Source of the DNA: Pseudomonadota bacterium | Lineage (GTDB): Bacteria > Pseudomonadota > Alphaproteobacteria > Acetobacterales > Acetobacteraceae | Assembly (NCBI GenBank): GCA_021818505.1 | Contig: JAKADX010000001.1 | Coordinates: forward strand, 175,432 to 239,431 | DNA: 64,000 nt | Direction of reading: 5' to 3' | Part shown: piece by piece, positions 1 through 7,705 of the stretch | How positions within the stretch are numbered: position 1 is the stretch's first letter | How the letters are laid out: each line of letters begins with the position of its first letter | Notes under the pieces: model-generated | The model's input: only the letters and a program-made list of their open reading frames with translations | Told to the model about the DNA's origin: nothing | Database searches by the model: none | Made by a program: the position numbers and the translations under genes

Positions 1-454
1 GCCGGGCAGCCGGATCGCCGACAAATTCGAGTTCAACAGCTTCGGCTGCACCGGCCAGAACGTCTCCCCGGCGCTGTCGTGGAGCGGCGCGCCCGCCGGC
101 ACCAAGGGCTACGTCCTGACTGTCTATGATCCCGACGCGCCGACCGGCAGTGGGTTCTGGCACTGGGTCATGTACGATATCCCCGCTTCGGTCACGAGCC
201 TGCCCGAAGGCGCCGGCACCCCGGGCAAGGAACCGCAGGGCGCGGTGCAGGGCAGCACTGACTATGGCGCGCCCGGCTATGGCGGCCCCTGCCCGCCCAA
301 GGGCGACAAGCCGCACCGCTACATCTTCACGATCTACGCCGTGAAGACCGACAAGCTGGAAGTGCCGGCGAACCCCACGCCCGCCGTGGTCGGCTTCGTC
401 ACCCACTTCGCGACACTGGGCAAGGCCAGCTTCACCGCGCTCTACGGCCGCTGA
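1..454 (+). CDS. PEBP family (YbhB/YbcL, Raf kinase inhibitor-like) protein, 5' partial
   Basis: The reading frame is already open at base 2, so the N-terminus lies outside the window; about 150 residues are visible. They carry the PEBP ligand-pocket pattern: FNSFGCTGQNVSPALSW, then VYDPDAPTGSGFWHW, then a short PCPPKGDKPHRY segment and a C-terminal helix region. The family binds phospholipid- or nucleotide-like anions through the Asp and His of these motifs; bacterial members have no agreed role. Any signal peptide would be in the missing part. The last 13 bases overlap the end of the convergent hyfI-like gene. Confidence 0.88.
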   Translation, partial: PGSRIADKFEFNSFGCTGQNVSPALSWSGAPAGTKGYVLTVYDPDAPTGSGFWHWVMYDIPASVTSLPEGAGTPGKEPQGAVQGSTDYGAPGYGGPCPPKGDKPHRYIFTIYAVKTDKLEVPANPTPAVVGFVTHFATLGKASFTALYGR

Positions 455-957
455 ACAAACAGAGTCAGCAGGCCGCGCAGCAGATCGAGCGGGGTCGGCG
501 GGCAGCCGGCGATGGTGACATCGACCGGCAGCACCGCGCCCACCCCGGCGGTGCAGTGCGCGCTGGTGGCAAACTCACCGCCATCGCAGGCACACGCGCC
601 TGCCGCCACCACCCATTTCGGCGCTGGCGCGGCCGCGTAAGTGCGCAACAGCGCCTCGCGCATGTTGCGCGTCACCGGCCCCGTCACCAGCAGCACATCG
701 GCATGGCGCGGCGAGGCGACAAATCGCAGGCCGAACCGCTCCAGATCGTAGAAGGCGTTGCCGAGCGCGTGAATCTCCAGCTCGCAGCCATTGCAAGAGC
801 CCGCATCAACTTCACGGATCGCAAGGCTGCGGCCGAGTTTCTTCTGCGCGGCGGCGTCCAGTTCGCGCGCCAGCGTCACCACCGTCGGATCGTCGATGCG
901 CGGCGGCGGTTCGGTCAGCGGGCGGTGCAGCAGCCCTTGCAGCAGCGTCTTTCGCAT
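442..957 (-). CDS. hyfI: HyfI/NuoB-like small subunit of a hydrogenase-4-type complex
   Basis: This 171-residue protein matches the NuoB/HyfI family, which carries the [4Fe-4S] cluster next to the quinone or hydrogenase site. Four cysteines suited to the cluster are present: SCNGCE (C55, C58), GACAC (C122 or C124) and AGCPP (C152). VTGPVTRNM is the usual family signature. I chose the ATG at 957 because the family homology begins there and it lies 8 bases after the hyfG-like stop; the open frame extends further upstream inside hyfG. It is the last gene of the operon. The intact cluster ligands contrast with the missing nickel ligands in its partner. Confidence 0.88.
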   Translation of the reverse strand: MRKTLLQGLLHRPLTEPPPRIDDPTVVTLARELDAAAQKKLGRSLAIREVDAGSCNGCELEIHALGNAFYDLERFGLRFVASPRHADVLLVTGPVTRNMREALLRTYAAAPAPKWVVAAGACACDGGEFATSAHCTAGVGAVLPVDVTIAGCPPTPLDLLRGLLTLFVQRP

Positions 958-965
958 GTGCGCGC

Positions 966-2342
966 CTACAGGTCGTGCCCCGCGTAGGAGCAGTTGAACG
1001 ACTTGTTGCAGAGCGGGAAGTCGGCGACGATGTTGCCCTCGATCGCCGCCTCCAACAGCGGCCACTGGAACCAGGACGGATCGCGCGCGTGACAATGCTG
1101 CACGCGACCCTCGGCGAGGCGCAGCCACACCAGCACGTCGCCACGGAATCCCTCCACCAGCGCCAGCCCCTCGCCCGGCTGCGCGCCAACCGCGACGCGC
1201 AACTCACCGTCAGGCATCCGATCAAGCATCTGGCCGATCAGGTTGACGCTCTGCGTGATCTCCTTGATTCGCACCCAAACCCGCGCGTTCACGTCGCCCT
1301 CCGACAGCACCGGCACGTCGAAGGTCAGCATGTCATAGGGCGCGTAGCCGGGCGTGCGCCGCGCGTCGAAATCGCGCCCCGACGCGCGGCCGACAAACCC
1401 GCCGGCGCCAAAGCGCCGCGCCAGTTCGGTGCGCAGCACGCCGGTTCCTACCGTGCGGTCCTGCAAGGATGCCGTGGCGTCATACAGATTCACCAGCGGC
1501 GGGAATCGCGTGCGCACCTCGTGCAGCAGCGCGCGCAGCGTCTCCGCGCCATCGGGCGCCAGATCGCGCGCGACCCCGCCGGGCACAATCGCATCCATCA
1601 TCAGCCGGTGCCTGAAGCACGTCGCTGCCGCGCGCAGCACGCGCTCGCGCAGGATCGCGCAATGCGCCTGCATCAGGCTGAATGCGGCATCATTGCAGAT
1701 GGCACCGACATCGCCGAGATGGTTGGCGATCCGCTCGATCTCCGCCATCACCGCGCGCAGCCACACGGCGCGTGGCGGCGGCACGGTCGCCGTGGCCTGC
1801 TCGACGGCGCGCGCGAATGCCAGTGCGTACGCCACTGTGCTGTCGCCGTTGATCCGCCCGGCCAGCCGCGCCGCCTTCTCCAGCGCGGCACCCTGCATCA
1901 GCGCCTCGACGCCGCGATGCACGTAGCCCAGCCGTTCCTCCAGCCGCACCACCGTCTCGCCATCGCAGGTGAAGCGGAAATGCCCCGGCTCGATGATCCC
2001 CGCGTGGACGGGGCCGACCGGGATCTGGTGCAGATGCTCGCCCTCGACCGGCAGGAACGGATAGGCGGTCGGTTCAGGTCCATGATCAAGCCAGGGCCGC
2101 GAGTCCGGCAGCCCGACCGGATCGAGGCCATAGAGGTCGCGTGCTGCCCGCTCCAGCCGGATCGCCGGCGGATGCTCGCGCCCGAGAGAGGGATAGCGCC
2201 CGTCGCGGCAGGCAAAACCGAGATGCACGACCTCGCCCTCGTGCAACAGCGCGAGATGAACCGCCTCGCGTTCCCCCCACAGGCTGAGCAGCGTCGCCGA
2301 ACCATCGACCAGCCGCGCCACCGCGTCGTCCCAGGACGTCAT
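966..2342 (-). CDS. hyfG: HyfG-like large subunit (fused NuoC/NuoD type) lacking NiFe ligands
   Basis: The protein has 458 residues: an N-terminal NuoC (30 kDa)-like part to about residue 110, then a NuoD/HyfG (49 kDa)-like part starting around PVHAGIIEPGHF. True group 4 NiFe hydrogenases bind the metal through an N-terminal RxCxxC and a C-terminal DPCxxC. Here the N-terminal site reads RINGDS (residues 163-168) with no cysteine, and the C-terminus reads LCNKSFNCSYAGHDL, a CX5C pair (C445, C451). It therefore probably has no NiFe centre and belongs to an energy-converting hydrogenase-related type of complex. The ATG overlaps the hyfF-like stop (ATGA). Confidence 0.87.
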   Translation of the reverse strand: MTSWDDAVARLVDGSATLLSLWGEREAVHLALLHEGEVVHLGFACRDGRYPSLGREHPPAIRLERAARDLYGLDPVGLPDSRPWLDHGPEPTAYPFLPVEGEHLHQIPVGPVHAGIIEPGHFRFTCDGETVVRLEERLGYVHRGVEALMQGAALEKAARLAGRINGDSTVAYALAFARAVEQATATVPPPRAVWLRAVMAEIERIANHLGDVGAICNDAAFSLMQAHCAILRERVLRAAATCFRHRLMMDAIVPGGVARDLAPDGAETLRALLHEVRTRFPPLVNLYDATASLQDRTVGTGVLRTELARRFGAGGFVGRASGRDFDARRTPGYAPYDMLTFDVPVLSEGDVNARVWVRIKEITQSVNLIGQMLDRMPDGELRVAVGAQPGEGLALVEGFRGDVLVWLRLAEGRVQHCHARDPSWFQWPLLEAAIEGNIVADFPLCNKSFNCSYAGHDL

Positions 2343-3772
2343 CCCAGCAGCACCGCGACATGCTGGAACCACGCGACCAGCGGCGCCGGCAGCCAGACCC
2401 CCGCGATCAGCACCAGCGCGAGATGCGCGAACATCGGCACGAACGAAGCGTGCGACGGCGCCGCCGGCCCGCGCACCGGCCCGAACGCGACCGAGGAGAC
2501 GCGCAGCAGCAGCGCACCCAGCGCGATCAGCAGGCCGAGCACCAGCAGCACCGCCAGCAGCGGCGCGCGCGCGAATGTCGAGGTGACGACGAGGAACTCG
2601 CTGGTGAACACGCCGAACGGCGGCAGGCCGGCGATGGCGGCGACGCCGACGATCAGGCTCCAACCCAGCAGCGGATGGCTCTCGGTCAGCCCGCCCATCT
2701 CGGCGATGCGCTGCGTCCGCTTGACCTGCGCGACGTGTCCCACCGAGAAGAAGATCGCCGACTTGGTCAGGCTGTGCATCACCATCTGCAACAGGCCGGC
2801 GAAGTTGCCCAACGGTCCCGCCATACCGAAGGCGAACACGATGATGCCCATGTGCTCGATCGAGGAATAGGCGAACATGCGCTTGATGTCGCGGCGGCGG
2901 TACAGCATCACGCTCGCGAACAGCAGCGACACCAGACCGAGCGTGATCAGCAGCGGCCCCGGCGCGATCCCGCCCGGACAGGCGGCGAGCAGCACCTTGA
3001 AGCGCAGCAGTGCATAGAGCGCCACGTTCAGCAGCAGCCCCGACAGCACCGCGGAGATCGGCGTCGGCCCTTCGGCATGGGCGTCCGGCAACCAGGCGTG
3101 CATCGGCGCCAGCCCGACCTTGGTGCCATAGCCGAGCAGCAGAAAGACGAAGGCGACATCGAGCAGCGCGGGATCGAACCCGGCGGCGTGCGCGAGCAGT
3201 ACCGTCCACGCCATGCCATCCATCCCGCCGCCCACTACCGGCCGCGCCGCGAGATAGACCAGGATGGTGCCGAACAGCGCCAGCCCGATCCCGACGCTGC
3301 CGAGAATGAAATACTTCCACGCCGCCTCGATCGCCTCGTGCGTGCGGTAGATGCCGACCATCATCACCGTGGACAGCGTCGCGAGTTCCACCGCCACCCA
3401 GATCAGGCCAATATTGTTCGACACCAGGGCGAGGTTCATGCCGAACATCATCACCTGGAACATGGCATGATAGAAACGCAGATAGGCCGGCGTCAGCCGT
3501 CCGGTTTCCAGTTCGTGCCCGATATAGCTGGCGCTGAAGATGCTGGTCGTGAAGCCGACGAAGGTGGACAACACGATGAACACGACATTCAGGTCGTCCA
3601 CCAGCAGCACGCGCCCGCCCGCCGGACGATCGACGAAGAGCAGCAGCGCGGAGGCGAAGGCGACGAAGCTCGCGGCGATGTTGACGCGCGCCGACAGCCG
3701 ATAGCCCGACAGCGCCGCCAGGATCGCCGCGCCGAGCAATGGCGCGCCAAGGACGCCGAGCAGCGGGGTCAC
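2339..3772 (-). CDS. hyfF: HyfF-like antiporter-type membrane subunit (NuoN/ND5 family)
   Basis: This 477-residue, strongly hydrophobic protein has about 13-14 membrane segments and belongs to the Mrp/NuoLMN proton-channel superfamily. Visible family marks are VAVELATLSTVMMVG with the conserved Glu of TM5, the Lys-containing stretch GYGTKVGLAPMHAWLPDAHA, the FAYSSIEHMG loop, and MHSLTKSAIFF with a further Lys. HyfF members usually have 480-530 residues, so length is normal. By homology it would translocate protons (or Na+) in the membrane arm. It overlaps both neighbours by four bases, which implies translational coupling and a fixed ratio of subunits. Confidence 0.9.
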   Translation of the reverse strand: MTPLLGVLGAPLLGAAILAALSGYRLSARVNIAASFVAFASALLLFVDRPAGGRVLLVDDLNVVFIVLSTFVGFTTSIFSASYIGHELETGRLTPAYLRFYHAMFQVMMFGMNLALVSNNIGLIWVAVELATLSTVMMVGIYRTHEAIEAAWKYFILGSVGIGLALFGTILVYLAARPVVGGGMDGMAWTVLLAHAAGFDPALLDVAFVFLLLGYGTKVGLAPMHAWLPDAHAEGPTPISAVLSGLLLNVALYALLRFKVLLAACPGGIAPGPLLITLGLVSLLFASVMLYRRRDIKRMFAYSSIEHMGIIVFAFGMAGPLGNFAGLLQMVMHSLTKSAIFFSVGHVAQVKRTQRIAEMGGLTESHPLLGWSLIVGVAAIAGLPPFGVFTSEFLVVTSTFARAPLLAVLLVLGLLIALGALLLRVSSVAFGPVRGPAAPSHASFVPMFAHLALVLIAGVWLPAPLVAWFQHVAVLLG

Positions 3773-4431
3773 CGCCGCTCCCCCCGAAACTCGTCCAGCG
3801 CGCGCACATCGACCGTGTCGAAGCGTTCGCGGATGCGGAACAGGAACACGCCGATCACCAGGAAGGCGATCAGCACCGAGAACGCGATGCTGATCTCCAC
3901 CACCAGCGGCATGCCCTGCGCCGCCGCAGCCGCAAGGTCAATGCCGTTCTCCATCGACAGAAATGCCGCAACTTGGCTCACCGCGTTGCGGCGCGTCACC
4001 ATCATCAGCAGACCGAGCAGCACCACCGACAACGCCAGGGCGATGTATTCGCGCGTCAGCGGGTCGGCATGGGCGGTGACCGGCAACATCACCTCCAGCG
4101 ACAGCGCCACCAGTCCGATACCCGCCAGCATGGTCAGCCCGATGCCGGTCACCGCCTCCAACTCACGATGGATGCCCAGCCGCACGACCATGCGTTGCAA
4201 TGCGACCGGGATCACCCCCGCCTTGAACACCAGCGCGATCAAGGCCGTGACATAGAGTTCCGGCGCGCCCTGCGCATAGGCCTGCCAGGCGACCGCCATC
4301 GCAAGAATGAAGGCGTGCAAGCCAAGCATGTTGAGCAGCGCCGGCAGCCGCACCTGATACAGCATCAGGAAGCTGGCCAGCACCAGGAAGCCGGCGAGTG
4401 TGTTGGCGACGTCGATGGAAAACGTGCTCAT
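3769..4431 (-). CDS. hyfE: HyfE-like membrane subunit (NuoK-related)
   Basis: This is a 220-residue membrane protein of the HyfE family, whose core resembles NuoK. About seven hydrophobic segments are visible. The central AFLSMENGIDL is the NuoK-like element, with the membrane glutamate that takes part in proton transfer in complex I. I start it at the ATG at 4431, which overlaps the hyfC-like TGA as TGATG; a GTG one codon upstream is also possible. HyfE is typical of hydrogenase-4 and related complexes and absent from ordinary complex I, so it supports that assignment. Confidence 0.88.
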   Translation of the reverse strand: MSTFSIDVANTLAGFLVLASFLMLYQVRLPALLNMLGLHAFILAMAVAWQAYAQGAPELYVTALIALVFKAGVIPVALQRMVVRLGIHRELEAVTGIGLTMLAGIGLVALSLEVMLPVTAHADPLTREYIALALSVVLLGLLMMVTRRNAVSQVAAFLSMENGIDLAAAAAQGMPLVVEISIAFSVLIAFLVIGVFLFRIRERFDTVDVRALDEFRGERR

Positions 4432-5384
4432 CACATCCCCCGCGCCACGTACAGCAGCAGCGTCGCCAGCAGCCCCAGCATCAGCGCGCCGCCGAGCAGG
4501 CTAGGAACGCGGAATACCCGCATCTTTGCGATCGCGAGCTCGAAGGTGCCCAGCAGCGCACCGGCGACGGCAAGCTTTGCGGCGTACGCGGCCAGACCGA
4601 TCGCGTAGCCGCCCGACCCGTCGCTGCCGCGCAGCAGTCCGATCGGGACAAAGATGCAGGCGATGGCGGAAAGGCTTAGCACCAGCTTCAGCGAGGCCGC
4701 CAGCTCGATCATCGCCAGATGCCGGCCTGAATATTCCAGCACCATCGCCTCATGCACCATGGTCAGTTCCAGATGCGTCGCCGGATTGTCCACCGGGATG
4801 CGGCCGTTCTCGGCGATCGCCACGATCAGGAACGCAACCAGCGCGAGCGCCAGAGACACGCGCAGACTCGCACTTGCCAGCATGAACTCGGCGATGGTGG
4901 ACAACTGCGTCGATCCGGCGACCAGCGCGAGCGTCAGCACGATCATCAGCATTGCCGGTTCGGCGAAGGACGCGATCATCACCTCGCGGCTGGCGCCGAT
5001 GCCGCCGAAGCTCGTGCCGATGTCCATGCCCGCGAGTGCCAGCAGGAACCGCGCGGCACCGAGCAGCGCGATGATCGCGATCAGGTCGCCGGTCCAGGAG
5101 AACAGCAGGCCGGTCGCGAAGGTGGGCACCAGCGACGCACCCACCCAGGTCAGCGCGAAGATCAGATAGGGCGCGGTGCGGAACAGCCAGGACGCATTCT
5201 CCGCGATCACGGCTTCCTTGCCGATCAGCCGATACAACTCACGATAGGGTTGCAGCAGCGGCGGCCCGCGCCTCCTTTGCAGCCGCGCCTTGACGCGGCG
5301 CACCCAGCCCGTCAGCAGCGGTGCGGCGAGCAGCACCAGTGCCATCTGCGCCAACTGCACGAGCAGGGCGCCGATCACTGCCAC
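4431..5384 (-). CDS. hyfC: HyfC-like membrane anchor subunit (NuoH/ND1 family)
   Basis: This 317-residue protein has about eight membrane segments and belongs to the NuoH/HyfC family that connects the peripheral arm to the proton-pumping modules. The family signatures are RRGPPLLQPYRELYRL near residue 40 and AENGRIPVDNPATHLELT with MVHEAMVLEYSG near residues 190-220, both on the cytoplasmic loops that contact the catalytic subunits. It overlaps the hyfB-like gene by 10 bases upstream and the hyfE-like gene as TGATG downstream. Confidence 0.92.
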   Translation of the reverse strand: MAVIGALLVQLAQMALVLLAAPLLTGWVRRVKARLQRRRGPPLLQPYRELYRLIGKEAVIAENASWLFRTAPYLIFALTWVGASLVPTFATGLLFSWTGDLIAIIALLGAARFLLALAGMDIGTSFGGIGASREVMIASFAEPAMLMIVLTLALVAGSTQLSTIAEFMLASASLRVSLALALVAFLIVAIAENGRIPVDNPATHLELTMVHEAMVLEYSGRHLAMIELAASLKLVLSLSAIACIFVPIGLLRGSDGSGGYAIGLAAYAAKLAVAGALLGTFELAIAKMRVFRVPSLLGGALMLGLLATLLLYVARGM

Positions 5385-7372
5385 AGCGCGAGAGCCAGCA
5401 GCAATGCAACGAGGGCGACGAACACCATCGCCAGATAGCGGCGGATGGTCAGGAACTGTAGCCGATTCATCGTCCCTGACGCGCGCCAGACGGCATTGCC
5501 GACCGGCGCGTACATCCGCTCCCAGATTGGGTCGTGAATCTCCTTCTCGATCCGCGCCGGCCCGATGTCCCCAGGTGGTGGGACGGTGACCGTCTCGCGC
5601 GCGGCGAACAGCGCGCCGCCGAAAACGCGGCGCAGCGGCTGCGCGAAACTCGATGCGGTGTACTGCGTTTGCGGCCGCGCATCGGGAAAGCCGCAGTCCC
5701 AGGCGGGCGCGCGGCGCAATGCGTGCGATGCGAAGCGATGCACGACCATGATCGTCAGCCAGGTGCTCGCCGCGATGAAGCCGAATATCAGCAGTCCGTT
5801 ATAGGAACTGCGCGCCGCCGCCACCGGGATCAGTGACAGCCACGGCAGCGCCAGTTGCGCGGGCATCGACTGCCCGACCAGCGCGCGCACCGCCGGCGCC
5901 AGCAGATCGACCAGCGCGCCGGGCAGCACGCCCGCCAACAAACACAGCGCGGCGAAGCCGAACATCGCCGCCAGCGACCAGCGATCGACCTCCTGCGCCG
6001 CCGTCGCCGCTTGCGTGCGTGCGCGGCCGAGGAAGGTGACGCCGAACGCCTTGACGAAGCACGCCCCCGCCAGCGCGGCGGCAAGGGCGAGCAGCGCGCC
6101 GTCGGTCGGGATCATCACCTTCAGCCCCCATTGCGGCAGATCGGGGCGCAGCAGCATCGCCTGGAAGGTCAGCCATTCGGAGACGAATCCGTTGAGCGGC
6201 GGCAGCGCGGAGATTGCGGCACAGCCGATCAGGAAGGCGAAGCTCGTCCCCGGCATCCGATGGATCAGCCCGCCCAGGCGCTCCATGTCGCGCTCGCCGG
6301 TCGCCGTCAGCACGGCACCTGCACCGAAGAACAGCAGGCTCTTGAACACGGCGTGGTTGAACACATGGAACAGCGCCGCGGTCAGCGCCAGCGCCGCGCC
6401 GGCAGCGACCCCGTTCGCGCGGAACGCCATCGCCAGCCCCAGCCCGATGAAGATGATGCCGATGTTCTCGACCGTGTGATTGGCCAGCAGCCGCTTCAGG
6501 TCGTGCTCCATCACCGCGTACAGCACGCCGAGCACGGCAGTCACGCCGCCGGCGGCGAGCACTAGCACGGCCGCCCACCACGGCGGCGTGCCGAGCAGGT
6601 CGAAGGCGATGCGCACGAAGGCATAGACGGCAACCTTCGTCATCACGCCGCTCATCAGCGCGGAGACGTGACTCGGCGCCGCGGGGTGGGCAAGCGGCAG
6701 CCAGGCGTGCAGCGGGATCAGCCCAGCCTTTGCTCCCGTGCCGATCAGCACCAGCACCAGCGCCAGCGCAGCGATGCCCGGCGTGGCAACGGCCGCGCGC
6801 ATACTGGCGAAGTCGTAGTGTCCGCCCGGGCCCGCCAGCAGACCGAACGCGAGCAGCAGCGCCATTCCGGAAACGGCCGCCATGATCAGATAGACGTAGC
6901 CGGCGCGCACATTCTCGGCCGCGCGGTGATGCGCGACCACCAGCGCCCACGAGGCGAGTGACATTAGCTCCCAGGCGAACAGGAAGCTGAAGGCGTCGTC
7001 GGCGATCACGACCAGGTTCAGCGCGGCGAGAAACACCGGATAAAACGGCAAAACCCGCTCCGGCGCGCTCTCGTGCCGCGCATAGCCGAGCGCGTAGAGG
7101 CTTGCCCCCGCGCCACCGAGATTGACCACGAAGACGAAGAAGGCGGAGAGCGCGTCGAGCCGCAGATGCGCGCCGATCCATGGCAGCCCCAGCGGCAGCG
7201 TCAGCGTCGAAGGTGCGAGGCCGATCGAGGCCAGCCCCGTCAGTCCGGCAACGGCGCAGGCGCCCAGGCTCGCGCCATAGACGATGGGGCGCCCCTCGGG
7301 GACACGCGCGCGCACCGCCCCGGCCACGCCGGCGGCCAGCAGCGCCAGGACGCACACCAGCACCAGGATCAT
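5375..7372 (-). CDS. hyfB: HyfB-like antiporter-type membrane subunit (NuoL family)
   Basis: A 665-residue membrane protein of the HyfB/NuoL proton-channel family. It has the TM5 glutamate in FAWELMSLASWALV, the TM7 lysine in GTGAKAGLIPLHAWLP, and NHTVENIGIIFIG followed by FNHAVFKSLLFF. The C-terminal part after about residue 480 continues with extra helices and a hydrophilic stretch, ending in another TM segment, as HyfB proteins do. It is the first structural gene of the operon. Its ATG overlaps the XRE regulator's stop (ATGA), so regulator and complex are translated together. Confidence 0.92.
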   Translation of the reverse strand: MILVLVCVLALLAAGVAGAVRARVPEGRPIVYGASLGACAVAGLTGLASIGLAPSTLTLPLGLPWIGAHLRLDALSAFFVFVVNLGGAGASLYALGYARHESAPERVLPFYPVFLAALNLVVIADDAFSFLFAWELMSLASWALVVAHHRAAENVRAGYVYLIMAAVSGMALLLAFGLLAGPGGHYDFASMRAAVATPGIAALALVLVLIGTGAKAGLIPLHAWLPLAHPAAPSHVSALMSGVMTKVAVYAFVRIAFDLLGTPPWWAAVLVLAAGGVTAVLGVLYAVMEHDLKRLLANHTVENIGIIFIGLGLAMAFRANGVAAGAALALTAALFHVFNHAVFKSLLFFGAGAVLTATGERDMERLGGLIHRMPGTSFAFLIGCAAISALPPLNGFVSEWLTFQAMLLRPDLPQWGLKVMIPTDGALLALAAALAGACFVKAFGVTFLGRARTQAATAAQEVDRWSLAAMFGFAALCLLAGVLPGALVDLLAPAVRALVGQSMPAQLALPWLSLIPVAAARSSYNGLLIFGFIAASTWLTIMVVHRFASHALRRAPAWDCGFPDARPQTQYTASSFAQPLRRVFGGALFAARETVTVPPPGDIGPARIEKEIHDPIWERMYAPVGNAVWRASGTMNRLQFLTIRRYLAMVFVALVALLLALALWQ

Positions 7373-7623
7373 GACGCGCCGTGCCGCAGCCGCACGCCAC
7401 GCCCGCCGCCGGGGCTGGACGCGCCCTCGCCGATCAGCTCGATGCCGGCGGCGTTCAGGGCGGCGATGAGCTTGGTGAGTGACTCGATATTGCCGCGGAT
7501 GACCCCGTCACTTGCCTCCATGCGCTGGATGGTCGGCAGGGAGAGGCCCGACAGTTCGGCGAGCTGTCGCTGGTCCATCTGCAGCAACGCCCGCGCGGCG
7601 CGCATCTGGCCGGCCGAGATCAT
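7369..7623 (-). CDS. XRE-family helix-turn-helix regulator, first gene of the hyf-like operon
   Basis: This 84-residue protein has an XRE/Cro HTH from about residue 4 to 58. QMRAARALLQMDQRQLAEL gives the first helices and GLSLPTIQRMEASDGV the recognition helix. The short tail (GIELIGEG...GVRLR) is common in small alphaproteobacterial XRE regulators. It is translationally coupled to hyfB (ATGA at 7369-7372). Upstream lie a sigma70-like promoter (7673-7701) and an imperfect inverted repeat (7641-7671) that would cover the transcription start, so it most likely represses its own operon. No sensor domain is visible; the signal is unknown. Confidence 0.85.
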   Translation of the reverse strand: MISAGQMRAARALLQMDQRQLAELSGLSLPTIQRMEASDGVIRGNIESLTKLIAALNAAGIELIGEGASSPGGGRGVRLRHGAS

Positions 7624-7640
7624 GGGGCGAAACTCATGCG

Positions 7641-7671
7641 TGAGACATCAGCTCATGACTCTGATGCCTCA
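7641..7671 (-). promoter_or_regulatory. Probable XRE auto-operator: 11-bp inverted repeat with 9-bp spacer
   Basis: TGAGACATCAG (7641-7651) and CTGATGCCTCA (7661-7671) match as reverse complements at 10 of 11 positions. The spacer contains a further CTCATGA. The element lies directly downstream of the proposed -10 box and 17 bases before the XRE start codon, the usual place for a self-repressing operator. Confidence 0.6.
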
Positions 7672-7672
7672 G

Positions 7673-7701
7673 TTCATACGCGCGGACCCCAAAAAGTGCA
7701 A
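7673..7701 (-). promoter_or_regulatory. Sigma70-like promoter of the XRE-hyf operon
   Basis: On the minus strand a TTGCAC -35 hexamer (7696-7701) is followed by exactly 17 bases and a TATGAA -10 hexamer (7673-7678). Each matches consensus at four of six positions. It sits between the stop of the upstream unknown gene (7706) and the inverted repeat before the XRE gene, so the operon probably has its own start. Confidence 0.5.
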
Positions 7702-7705
7702 CGCC

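Noticed and set aside
966-2342. Active NiFe hydrogenase large subunit
   Set aside because: The four metal-binding cysteines are missing at both ends, so I do not call it a hydrogenase although it is a clear family member.
2360-4255. Long plus-strand frame across the hyfF and hyfE genes
   Set aside because: The translation is Arg/Gln/His-rich, with no homology, and lies on the opposite strand to clear membrane subunits.
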